30,416 nt of DNA from an uncultured Collinsella sp. (GTDB lineage Bacteria; Actinomycetota; Coriobacteriia; Coriobacteriales; Coriobacteriaceae), in the NCBI GenBank assembly GCA_900549025.1, contig URMZ01000024.1:1-30416 (forward strand), in the 5' to 3' direction. Made by a program: the position numbers and the translations under genes. The notes beneath the pieces are model-generated. The model was given only the letters and a program-made list of their open reading frames with translations. It made no database searches and was not told where the DNA came from. Below are positions 24,124 to 30,416 of this stretch, piece after piece. The stretch's first letter is position 1. The number at the start of each line of letters is the position of its first letter.

Positions 24124-24281
24124 GCAGCTTGCTCGCCCACAGGGGCCCGCGCGCGGCCTGTGTGATTTATCGCGAGTTCCGCACGAGCCGAAGAGCACTT
24201 AATGTGCTCTTCGTGCGAGCAGGACTGTAGAGCAGGAAATCTCACAGGCCGCGCGCGGGCCCCTGTGGGCGAGCAAGCGGA
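24124..24281. repeat. Large inverted-repeat element with 35-bp perfect arms and nested hairpin
   Basis: The arms 24128-24162 and 24243-24277 pair perfectly over 35 bp. Pairing goes on inward after one mismatch (GATTT/AAATC) and outward after a 3-base bulge (CCG/CGG). The arms are very GC-rich and contain alternating GCGCGC. The 80-base centre holds a second hairpin: GAGCAC-TTAAT-GTGCTC with flanking CGCACG/CGTGCG and a 5-base bulge (24182-24217). No target-site duplication or open frame is visible. The 24035-24120 stretch before it shows nothing I can name. Confidence 0.92.
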
Positions 24282-24370
24282 AGACAAACACATCTGTCCA
24301 ATAATTCGTCTGAAACATAATGAAAAACCGTTTGATGTGAGTTAATATAAACAACGTCGTGAATCTGACT

Positions 24371-24390
24371 CCTGCCACATGCATGACAGG
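24371..24390. promoter_or_regulatory. Imperfect palindrome in the ptsH leader
   Basis: CCTGCCACATGCATGACAGG has outer arms CCTG/CAGG with further CA/TG pairing. It lies 27 bp before the ptsH start, between an AT-rich stretch (24341-24350) that may hold the -10 and the AAGGAG ribosome site. It may be an operator or a leader hairpin. Confidence 0.35.
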
Positions 24391-24416
24391 GGTTAAACAC
24401 AAAAAAGGAGTCAACT

Positions 24417-24680
24417 ATGGTTTCTGAGAAGGCTACCCTCGTTAATCCTCAGGGTCTGCACATGCGTCCGGCTGGTCTGTTCGCCTCCACCATGGGCAAG
24501 TACGCCTGTGACGTGACGGTCGTCACCCCCGAGAAGGAGGTCAACGGCAAGTCCCCGATGGCCCTCATGGCTGCTGGTATCCCCTGCGGCACCGAGGTCG
24601 AGGTCAAGTGCGACGGCGCTGACGAGGCCGAGGCTCTGGCTGCTGCCATCGAGCTCATCAAGAGCGGTCTTGGCGAGTAG
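24417..24680 (+). CDS. ptsH: HPr phosphocarrier protein
   Basis: This 87-residue protein carries phosphate from EI to the EIIA domains. The active-site His is H15 in GLHMRPAG. The regulatory Ser is S46 in NGKSPMALM, but residue 47 is Pro where firmicute HPr has Ile; that face contacts HPr kinase and CcpA in low-GC Gram-positives. The start is set by AAAAAAGGAG. It stands alone between a long non-coding stretch upstream and a terminator-like hairpin before ptsI. With fruA and ptsI in the same locus it probably serves the whole cell's PTS. Confidence 0.96.
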   Translation: MVSEKATLVNPQGLHMRPAGLFASTMGKYACDVTVVTPEKEVNGKSPMALMAAGIPCGTEVEVKCDGADEAEALAAAIELIKSGLGE

Positions 24681-24725
24681 AACTCAAACGGGTCGCATGT
24701 TGAACAACTAAGTTCATATTTGGGG

Positions 24726-24761
24726 GCGCAGTGACCTGTTGTAAGGTAGCTGCGCTCTTTT
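24726..24761 (+). terminator. Terminator-like hairpin between ptsH and ptsI
   Basis: GCGCAG (24726-24731) pairs with CTGCGC (24750-24755), an inner ACCT/AGGT pair lies inside a 2x2 internal loop, and TCTTTT follows. The stem is interrupted, so it may be a partial terminator that lets some transcription reach ptsI. Confidence 0.65.
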
Positions 24762-24807
24762 GTCATGGATATGGCAAAACGCTTTATCACATGACACGGA
24801 GAGAGGA

Positions 24808-26517
24808 ATGGGAATGTATCAGGGAGTCAACGCTTCCGAGGGCATCGGTATCGGCACCGTCATGGTTGCCGTCGATCCCGACTTGACGTTTGAGCCGCAC
24901 GAGGTTGCTGATTCGGCAGCAGAGAAGGAGCGCTATCAGTCCGCTCTTTCGGTCTTCTGCGAGAAGACCCAGGCTCAGGCCGACCACATGAAGGAGACGG
25001 TGGGCGAGGCCGAGGCCGAGATCATGAGCGGACACATTGTCCTGGCTCAGGACCCGGGCATGACCGACGCCATCAACGCCGCCATTGACGGCGGTACCTG
25101 CGCCGAGCAGGCGCTCATGGACACCTCGACCATGTTCGAGAACATGTTCCTGTCCATGGACGACGAGATGTTCCGTCTGCGCGCGGCCGACATCGCCGAC
25201 ATCCGCACCGGTATTCTGGCCGAGCTGCTGGGCAAGGAGGTCGTCGACCTCTCCGTCCTGCCCGAGAACACTGTCGTTGTCGTGCACGACCTCACGCCGT
25301 CCATGACCGCCACGATCGATAAGGCCCACGTTGCCGGTATCGTCACCGAGACCGGTGGCCGCACGTCGCATTCCGCGATTATTGCGCGCGCCCTTGAGAT
25401 CCCGGCTGTCCTTTCGGTTTCCAATAGCTGCACTGCGCTGCGCAACGGTATGACCGTTGTCGTCGACGGTGGCAAGGGTATCGTTGAGGCCGATCCCGAC
25501 GAGGAGACGCTCGCTGCCTACACCGCCAAGGCCGAGGCCTTCGCTGCCGAGAAGGCAGCCCTCGAGGCCTTCCGTGGCAAGCCGTCCGTGACTGCCGATG
25601 GCATCAAGAAGATCATCGCCTGCAACATCGGTAACCCCGATGACGTGCCCAACGCGCTCGATCACGACGCCGAGGCCATCGGTCTGTTCCGCTCCGAGTT
25701 CCTGTTCATGGACTCCGCTGAGCTTCCTTCCGAGGAGGAGCAGTTCAACGCCTACCGTAAGGTCGCCAGCGCGCTCAAGGGTGCTCCGGTCATCATCCGC
25801 ACGCTCGATGTGGGTGGCGACAAGGAGATTCCGTATCTGCACATGGTCAAGGAAGACAACCCCTTCATGGGCTTCCGCGCCGTGCGTTACTGCCTGGCCA
25901 ATCCCGACCAGTACAAGGTCCAGCTCCGCGCTCTGCTGCGCGCTAGCGCCTTCGGTGACGTCAAGATCATGATCCCGCTCGTCACCTGCGTCGAGGAGGT
26001 CTTGGCTGTCAAGGAGCTCGTCGAGCAGTGCAAGGCCGAGCTGTCCGAAGAGGGTCGAAAGTTCAACGAGAACATCGAGGTCGGCATTATGGTCGAGACG
26101 CCCGCCGCTTCGCTGCTCGCAGACCGTCTGGCCGAGGTCGCCGACTTCTTCTCCATCGGCACCAACGACCTGATCGGCTACACCATGTGCGCCGACCGTG
26201 GCAACGACACCATCTCCAACCTGTACCAGGTGTACTATCCCGCCGTGCTCCGCTCGCTTAAGAACATCATCGAGAGCGGTGTGAAGGCCGGCATCATGGT
26301 CGGTATGTGCGGCGAGGCCGCTGCCGATCCGCTGCTCGAGCCGCTGCTGATCAGCTGGGGCCTGGAGGAGTTCTCGATGAGCGCTCCGTCCATCCTGCGC
26401 GCCCGCAAGACCATCAGCCAGTGGACCAAGGCCGAGTGCGACGAGCTCGCCGAGAAGGCGCTCGCCTGCAACACCGCCGCCGAGGTCAAGGCACTGCTCG
26501 AGTCCGCTGCTCGCTAA
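24808..26517 (+). CDS. ptsI: PTS enzyme I (phosphoenolpyruvate-protein phosphotransferase)
   Basis: This 569-residue enzyme takes phosphate from PEP and passes it to HPr. The active-site His is H188 in TGGRTSHSAIIAR. The PEP-binding C-terminal barrel has GLFRSEFLFM, RTLDVGGDKEIPYL, NPFMGFRAVRYCL, the EVGIMVETPAA stretch, FSIGTNDLIGYTM and VGMCGEAAADP with the catalytic Cys. ATGs at 24808 and 24814 both fit; 24808 is given because GGAG lies 6 bases upstream. An in-frame TTG at 24760 would add 16 residues with no family support. It follows ptsH after a hairpin and precedes the PfkB-type kinases. Confidence 0.96.
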   Translation: MGMYQGVNASEGIGIGTVMVAVDPDLTFEPHEVADSAAEKERYQSALSVFCEKTQAQADHMKETVGEAEAEIMSGHIVLAQDPGMTDAINAAIDGGTCAEQALMDTSTMFENMFLSMDDEMFRLRAADIADIRTGILAELLGKEVVDLSVLPENTVVVVHDLTPSMTATIDKAHVAGIVTETGGRTSHSAIIARALEIPAVLSVSNSCTALRNGMTVVVDGGKGIVEADPDEETLAAYTAKAEAFAAEKAALEAFRGKPSVTADGIKKIIACNIGNPDDVPNALDHDAEAIGLFRSEFLFMDSAELPSEEEQFNAYRKVASALKGAPVIIRTLDVGGDKEIPYLHMVKEDNPFMGFRAVRYCLANPDQYKVQLRALLRASAFGDVKIMIPLVTCVEEVLAVKELVEQCKAELSEEGRKFNENIEVGIMVETPAASLLADRLAEVADFFSIGTNDLIGYTMCADRGNDTISNLYQVYYPAVLRSLKNIIESGVKAGIMVGMCGEAAADPLLEPLLISWGLEEFSMSAPSILRARKTISQWTKAECDELAEKALACNTAAEVKALLESAAR

Positions 26518-26534
26518 TTTGGTATCAGAGGTAA

Positions 26535-26564
26535 CCGCGTGGTTGGAATGGGCTGACCACGCGG
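26535..26564 (+). promoter_or_regulatory. Hairpin between ptsI and the first PfkB kinase
   Basis: A perfect 9-bp stem CCGCGTGGT/ACCACGCGG (26535-26543 and 26556-26564) with a 12-base loop is followed by CCTCACATATA, not a T-run. It looks more like an RNA processing or mRNA-stabilising structure than a full terminator. Confidence 0.55.
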
Positions 26565-26591
26565 CCCTCACATATACAGGGGGTACTGTAA

Positions 26592-27524
26592 ATGTTCTAC
26601 ACGCTAACCGCTAACCCGGCTGTCGACATGACGGTTTCGAGCTCTCCGCTCGAGCCCGACGAGAACGTCCGCACCGGCTCGGCCAGCTACACGGCTAACG
26701 GCAAGGGCCTCGACGTGTCCTTCGCCTTTAAGAAGATGGGCGTCGACACCGTCGCGCTCGGCTTCTTCGCTGGCTTCACGGGCAAGTTCATCGTCGAGGA
26801 GGTCATGAACCTGGGTTGCCTCTGCCGCCCGGTCTGGACCGACGGTATCACGCGCATTAACACCTACGTCAACGATGGCCAGCACGAGTACGGCATCCTG
26901 AACCCGGGTGCTCCGATCACGCCGCAGCACCAGGAGGAGCTCTACAACATCCTGGACACCGCGGGCGATCTCGAGTGCCTGATTGTTTCCGGCTCCGTTC
27001 CTCCCAAAGCTACGCCCGACTTCCTGGCTAAGGTCATGGAGCACGCTCAGGCCCGTGGCGCCGACGTCGTCCTGGACCTGTCCTCCGATAAGCTCAAGGA
27101 GCTCGCTCACAAGAAGCCGCTGCTCATCAAGCCGAACCATCACGAGATGAAGGCCATCTTCGGCGTGCCTGTTGACACCGACGACGAGGTCCGCGTTGCC
27201 ATGAAGATGGCTCACGACGCCGGCGTTCAGAACGTGCTTCTCACCCGTGGTAGCCGCGGCGACGCTTACTTCTCCAACGGCGAGGACATCTGGTACGCCA
27301 AGCGTGAGTTCAACATCAAGCTGGTCTCTTCCGTCTGCGCCGGCGACTGCACCCTCGCTGCGTTCCTGCACAAGTGGTACAGGGATCGCGACAACGTCGA
27401 GGAGGCCATGAAGCTCGCTATGGCCACCGGCGCCAACGTTGCCGAGTCCGTCGGCATCGGCGACTTCGGTCACGTCGACGAGTACAGCAAGCGCGTTGCT
27501 GTCCGCAAGCTCGATCGTCAGTAA
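26592..27524 (+). CDS. PfkB family 1-phosphofructokinase-like kinase, copy 1
   Basis: This 310-residue sugar kinase is of the 1-phosphofructokinase / tagatose-6-phosphate kinase (FruK/LacC) group. It begins FYTLTANPAVDMTV, has the substrate loop NGKGLDVSFAFKKMGVDT, DGITRIN, and the ATP/anion-hole motif VCAGDCTLAAFL. The catalytic base Asp is D252; the usual GAGD reads CAGD. With a fructose EII making fructose-1-phosphate, conversion to fructose-1,6-bisphosphate is the natural role. It is followed by a strong terminator and then by a close paralogue. Which of the two is the main FruK cannot be told from sequence alone. Confidence 0.88.
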   Translation: MFYTLTANPAVDMTVSSSPLEPDENVRTGSASYTANGKGLDVSFAFKKMGVDTVALGFFAGFTGKFIVEEVMNLGCLCRPVWTDGITRINTYVNDGQHEYGILNPGAPITPQHQEELYNILDTAGDLECLIVSGSVPPKATPDFLAKVMEHAQARGADVVLDLSSDKLKELAHKKPLLIKPNHHEMKAIFGVPVDTDDEVRVAMKMAHDAGVQNVLLTRGSRGDAYFSNGEDIWYAKREFNIKLVSSVCAGDCTLAAFLHKWYRDRDNVEEAMKLAMATGANVAESVGIGDFGHVDEYSKRVAVRKLDRQ

Positions 27525-27552
27525 TCGAAACGCGACATATTCGTGCGCATGC

Positions 27553-27583
27553 GGCGCCCCGGTTTCGGCTGGGGCGCCTTTTT
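27553..27583 (+). terminator. Rho-independent terminator after the first PfkB kinase
   Basis: An 8-bp GC stem GGCGCCCC/GGGGCGCC (27553-27560 and 27571-27578) with a 10-base loop is followed by TTTTT. Confidence 0.92.
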
Positions 27584-27672
27584 GTTCCGCCACGGGGGAG
27601 AGGTGTCCCGCCGTACTTCATCGCTTCCACACCGTTCACCGAGTTGTCCTAGCCTTTTACCGATGCGTGGAA

Positions 27673-27678
27673 TATACT
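27673..27678 (+). promoter_or_regulatory. Candidate -10 of the second PfkB kinase
   Basis: TATACT lies 34 bp before the start codon, after the preceding terminator. No good -35 is seen at the right distance; TTGTCC at 27644 is too far (23 bp). The rest of 27584-27712 shows no gene. Confidence 0.35.
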
Positions 27679-27712
27679 TTCATTAACACGTTGCTTCGTG
27701 AAAGGAACATTC

Positions 27713-28645
27713 ATGATTTACACGCTCACTGCAAATCCCGCCATTGACTACAACATCGCCTGCGACGGCCTTGCTGCCAACACCGTCACGCGTACTCGCA
27801 ACGCCGTCTATACGCCCAACGGCAAGGGCCTCAACGTCTCGTTTACGCTTGACCACTACGGTGTCGACACCACGATCCTGGGCTTCTTCGCTGGCTTCTC
27901 GGGCGAGTTCATCGTCAAGGGCGCCGAGGCCCTGGGCGTGCCCGTCAAGCCCGTGTGGACCGACGGCATCACGCGCGTCAACGTGTTCCTCAATGCCGGC
28001 CCCGACACCGAGTACAACATGGTCAACGCCGGTGCCGCCATTAACGAGGCCAATGAGCAGGAGATGTTTGAGCTCATCGATTCGCTCGATGACATGACCT
28101 GCCTTGTCATCAGCGGCTCGCTGCCTCCCAACACTTCCGAGGGCTTCCTGGCCGAGGTTCTGCGCCGCGTCAAGGCCAAGGGTGCCGAGTTCGTTCTCGA
28201 CATTTCGAGCCATCAGCTGGCAGATCTCATTGCCATGGAGCCGCTGCTTATTAAGCCCAATGACGACGAGTTGCTCGATATCTTTGGCATTAAGGTGAGC
28301 GGTGGCGACGATGAGTCCGTCAAGGGCGCTATGGCTGAGCTTCATGCCAAGGGCGCCAAGAACGTGCTGCTGACCCTCGGCGGCGCCGGTGCGTACTTCT
28401 CCAACGGCAAGCACATCTGGTTTGCTAACCGCACCTTCGACGTCAAGCTGCTGTCGACGGTGTGTGCCGGCGATTCCTCGCTCGCTGCCTTCCTGTCCGT
28501 GTGGCATGACGCCCCCGAGCGCGTCGAGGACGCCCTGCGCCTGTCGATGGCCACCGGCGCCAACGTGGTCGAGTGCCCCGGTTTGGGCGATTTTGCCAAG
28601 GTGGACGAATATAAGAAGCACATCGAGGTTCGCCAGGTCTGCTAG
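27713..28645 (+). CDS. PfkB family 1-phosphofructokinase-like kinase, copy 2
   Basis: This 310-residue protein is a paralogue of the kinase just upstream; by eye about half the residues match. It has IYTLTANPAIDYN, NGKGLNVSFTLDHYGVDT, DGITRVN, GSLPPNTSEGFL, and the anion-hole motif VCAGDSSLAAFL with catalytic base D254. The GAGD first Gly is Cys, as in copy 1. It has its own upstream gap with a -10-like element, a GAAAGGAA ribosome site and a terminator behind, so it is probably a separate transcript. It may have a different substrate (for example tagatose-6-phosphate) or serve another condition. Confidence 0.88.
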   Translation: MIYTLTANPAIDYNIACDGLAANTVTRTRNAVYTPNGKGLNVSFTLDHYGVDTTILGFFAGFSGEFIVKGAEALGVPVKPVWTDGITRVNVFLNAGPDTEYNMVNAGAAINEANEQEMFELIDSLDDMTCLVISGSLPPNTSEGFLAEVLRRVKAKGAEFVLDISSHQLADLIAMEPLLIKPNDDELLDIFGIKVSGGDDESVKGAMAELHAKGAKNVLLTLGGAGAYFSNGKHIWFANRTFDVKLLSTVCAGDSSLAAFLSVWHDAPERVEDALRLSMATGANVVECPGLGDFAKVDEYKKHIEVRQVC

Positions 28646-28667
28646 CCGCATCGATACATCGTTGCCG

Positions 28668-28703
28668 AACACCCGCTTTGGATTACCAAGGCGGGTGTTT
28701 TTT
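28668..28703 (+). terminator. Rho-independent terminator after the second PfkB kinase
   Basis: A 14-bp stem AACACCCGCTTTGG/CCAAGGCGGGTGTT with one wobble (28668-28681 and 28686-28699) and loop ATTA is followed by a T-run to 28703. Confidence 0.93.
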
Positions 28704-28840
28704 GCGCGCTGAACATATGTGGTGTCTGCTGTCTCGTTTTATCTAATCAACGACGCGATTGCGTGTGCGCGCTTTCTCGTTTCTTGTTAGACTTCTTGAG
28801 AACCATCGATTAACGCTCACAAGTGCAGGAGGCCATAGGC

Positions 28841-30235
28841 ATGTGCAATGTTTCGCTCAACGGTACGCAGCCGTCCGATGCCTCCGTCCGTGTCCTGCGT
28901 GCGCTTGAGGCAGCTGGCCTTGAAGCCTGGTACGTGGGCGGTTGGGTACGTGATGCCCTGATGGGGCGCCCCAGCCACGATGTGGACATGTGCTGCAGTG
29001 GCCTGTGGCAAGAGTCCAAAGCGGCGCTAGAGGCAGCGGATATCGCCGTGGTTGAATCGGGCATTAAATTCGGTGGCATTACGGCTATTTGCGATGGCGA
29101 GCGCATTGAGGTGACCACCTACCGCCTGGACGGCTTCTATACCGACGGTCGTCATCCCCAGAGTGTGGAGCGCGCCGCTTCGCTTGAGGACGATCTGGCG
29201 CGCCGCGACTTTACCGTCAATGCCATGGCGTGGCATCCCGAGCGTGGCCTTGTCGACCGCTACGACGGTCAGGGCGACCTGGACCGCAAGTTGATTCGTG
29301 CCGTCGGTGATTCCAAGCGCCGTTTTAATGAGGACGCTCTGCGCATGTTGCGCGCGGTGCGCTTTGCCTGCCGCCTGGACTTTATGATTGAACCCGCGAC
29401 CAAACAGGCTCTGGCCGAATGTGCGCCGTTGCTCGATGCCGTGGCGCGCGAGCGTGTGGGTATTGAGCTTGAGGGCATCCTTTCGACTGGCCACGGGGGA
29501 GACGCCATGTTGCGCTACTCCGAGCTTATCTGCGCCGCCGTGCCCGAGTTGGCAGCGAGTCGCGGGTTTGATCAGCGCAGTGTCTATCATGCGTTTAACG
29601 TCTACGAGCATATCGCCCGCGTACTGACGGTGGCAGGGGAGCTGGCGCTGTGCGACGGCGTCGTGCCCTCCTCGAGCCTTATGTGGGCGGCGTTTTTGCA
29701 CGACGTCTCCAAGCCCGATTGCTTTACGGTCGATCACGCCGGTAGCGGCCACTTTTACGGTCATCCCGAGCTCGGCGCCAAGAAGGCACGTGTCATCATG
29801 GATCGCCTGGCGCTCTCGCACGATTTGGTGCGCGATGTGTGCCTGCTGATCAAATACCACGATAAGCCGCTGCGCCCCGAGCGATCCTGCCTGCTCAATA
29901 TGATGCGCGCGCTTTCGGGCGAGGGCGTCGACACGGCCCGCTTGATTGACGAGCTCATGGACCTTAAGCGTGCCGACACACTTGGCAAGGCCCCGTCGTG
30001 CTTCTATTACGTTGAGACGATTGAGGAGATGCGCGCGATGGCGCACGAGCTGCTGAAGGCAGGAGAGCCCTATACGCTCAAGATGCTCGCCATCAACGGC
30101 GGCGACCTGATCCGTGCCGGAGTCAAGCCCGGGCCGGAACTGGGTCAGCTTCTCAACTCCGCCCTCGACGCCGTGATCGAGGATAACATTCCTAACGAGC
30201 GTGAAGCTCTTCTGCTCCATCTTAACTTGAATTAG
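28841..30235 (+). CDS. cca: CCA-adding tRNA nucleotidyltransferase with HD domain
   Basis: This 464-residue class II nucleotidyltransferase adds or repairs the 3' CCA of tRNAs. The nucleotidyltransferase head has WYVGGWVRDALMGRP, the metal-binding DVD at D47 and D49, RRDFTVNAMAW, and DRKLIRAVGDSKRRFNEDALRMLRAVRFACRL, which includes the nucleotide-selecting region. A C-terminal HD domain follows (NVYEHIARVL, then AFLHDVSKPDCF). The ATG at 28841 is chosen because AGGAGG lies 8 bases upstream; the in-frame GTG at 28823 lies before that site. A tRNA gene lies a little downstream, probably by chance. It has a 195-bp gap upstream that holds a terminator and nothing else I can name. Confidence 0.94.
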   Translation: MCNVSLNGTQPSDASVRVLRALEAAGLEAWYVGGWVRDALMGRPSHDVDMCCSGLWQESKAALEAADIAVVESGIKFGGITAICDGERIEVTTYRLDGFYTDGRHPQSVERAASLEDDLARRDFTVNAMAWHPERGLVDRYDGQGDLDRKLIRAVGDSKRRFNEDALRMLRAVRFACRLDFMIEPATKQALAECAPLLDAVARERVGIELEGILSTGHGGDAMLRYSELICAAVPELAASRGFDQRSVYHAFNVYEHIARVLTVAGELALCDGVVPSSSLMWAAFLHDVSKPDCFTVDHAGSGHFYGHPELGAKKARVIMDRLALSHDLVRDVCLLIKYHDKPLRPERSCLLNMMRALSGEGVDTARLIDELMDLKRADTLGKAPSCFYYVETIEEMRAMAHELLKAGEPYTLKMLAINGGDLIRAGVKPGPELGQLLNSALDAVIEDNIPNEREALLLHLNLN

Positions 30236-30265
30236 CTACCCAGTTTACCTGCGTGTTCCATAACC

Positions 30266-30284
30266 TGCCGACAATTTTTCGGCA
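30266..30284 (+). terminator. Weak hairpin after cca
   Basis: TGCCGA (30266-30271) pairs with TCGGCA (30279-30284). No T-run follows the stem; T's lie in the loop instead, so terminator function is doubtful. Confidence 0.3.
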
Positions 30285-30299
30285 ATTTGGAATTTCTTC

Positions 30300-30328
30300 T
30301 TGCGCTGACGTTTTTTGTCCCGTAATAT
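30300..30328 (+). promoter_or_regulatory. Candidate promoter of tRNA-Glu
   Basis: TTGCGC (30300-30305) and TAATAT (30323-30328) are 17 bp apart and lie about 35 bp before the tRNA. Both match consensus only partly. Confidence 0.4.
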
Positions 30329-30362
30329 ATTTCTTCGCAGCACGGCAGTGCAGATGTCATGT

Positions 30363-30416
30363 GGCCCGTTCGTCTAGCGGTTTAGGACGCCGCCCTCTCA
30401 AGGCGGAGATCACCAG
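30363..30416 (+). tRNA. tRNA-Glu (CTC), 3' end cut off by window
   Basis: The acceptor 5' strand GGCCCGT is followed by TCGTCTAGCGG of the D-arm. The anticodon stem CCGCC/GGCGG encloses loop CTCTCAA, giving anticodon CTC for Glu. The variable loop begins GAGATCAC; the T-arm lies past the window. The pattern is standard for bacterial tRNA-Glu. Confidence 0.93.

Noticed and set aside
24021..24293. 90-residue minus-strand frame in the fruA-ptsH gap
   Set aside because: It is built largely from the two arms of the inverted repeat and has no family resemblance. The stretch is better explained as structured non-coding DNA.
24787..26571. 594-residue minus-strand open frame across ptsI
   Set aside because: Same cause: antisense shadow of a highly biased gene, with no recognisable motif or ribosome site.

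Overview
The window is a GC-rich, densely packed chromosomal segment from an actinobacterium of the Coriobacteriia, most likely Collinsella or a close relative. This placement is an inference from the alaS-ruvX-mltG-aroK-aroB-peptidase-efp-nusB order, the codon use, and a fructose PTS locus typical of a sugar-fermenting gut anaerobe. Every gene except one (an RpiR-type regulator) is on the + strand. I see no insertion sequence, prophage or CRISPR array.

Layout. 1-2700: the 3' part of a membrane glycosyltransferase, a terminator, a stand-alone GxGD prepilin-type peptidase and a dGTPase. 2700-7400: the replication-repair ATPase RarA, preceded by a LexA-type palindrome, then a four-gene operon with a DUF948-like membrane protein, a degenerate RsbW-like protein, a SigB/F-type sigma factor and an AI-2E-family membrane protein. 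7490-14170: alaS, ruvX, mltG, a YqeG-type HAD phosphatase, aroK and a highly eroded aroB-like gene. 14300-20690: an M24 aminopeptidase, efp, an Asp23-like gene, nusB, xseB, tlyA, nadK and recN, mostly overlapping or a few bases apart. 20745-28700: a complete fructose/PTS cluster with an rpiR regulator divergent from fruA (EIIBCA), then ptsH, ptsI and two tandem PfkB-family 1-phosphofructokinase-like kinases. 28840-end: the CCA-adding enzyme and the 5' part of a tRNA-Glu(CTC).

How the genes work together. The PTS cluster encodes the whole phosphorelay: PEP to EI, HPr, EIIA, EIIB, then sugar phosphate, followed by PfkB kinases feeding glycolysis. Terminators or hairpins separate nearly every gene in it, so expression is probably set gene by gene. 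The sigma module links a predicted membrane protein and a transporter-like protein to an alternative sigma factor. The efp-recN run is housekeeping: translation, rRNA transcription, rRNA methylation, NADP synthesis and DNA repair.

Main points for a second look: (1) the aroB-position protein lacks the recognisable NAD, zinc and substrate motifs of 3-dehydroquinate synthase; (2) the putative anti-sigma factor lacks the N-box Asn and glycine boxes of RsbW kinases; (3) a CGAAC-N4-GTTCG palindrome lies where it could block the rarA promoter; (4) the 538-bp gap between fruA and ptsH holds two strong inverted-repeat elements, one with perfect 35-bp GC-rich arms around a nested hairpin; (5) the rpiR-fruA intergenic region carries several candidate operators.
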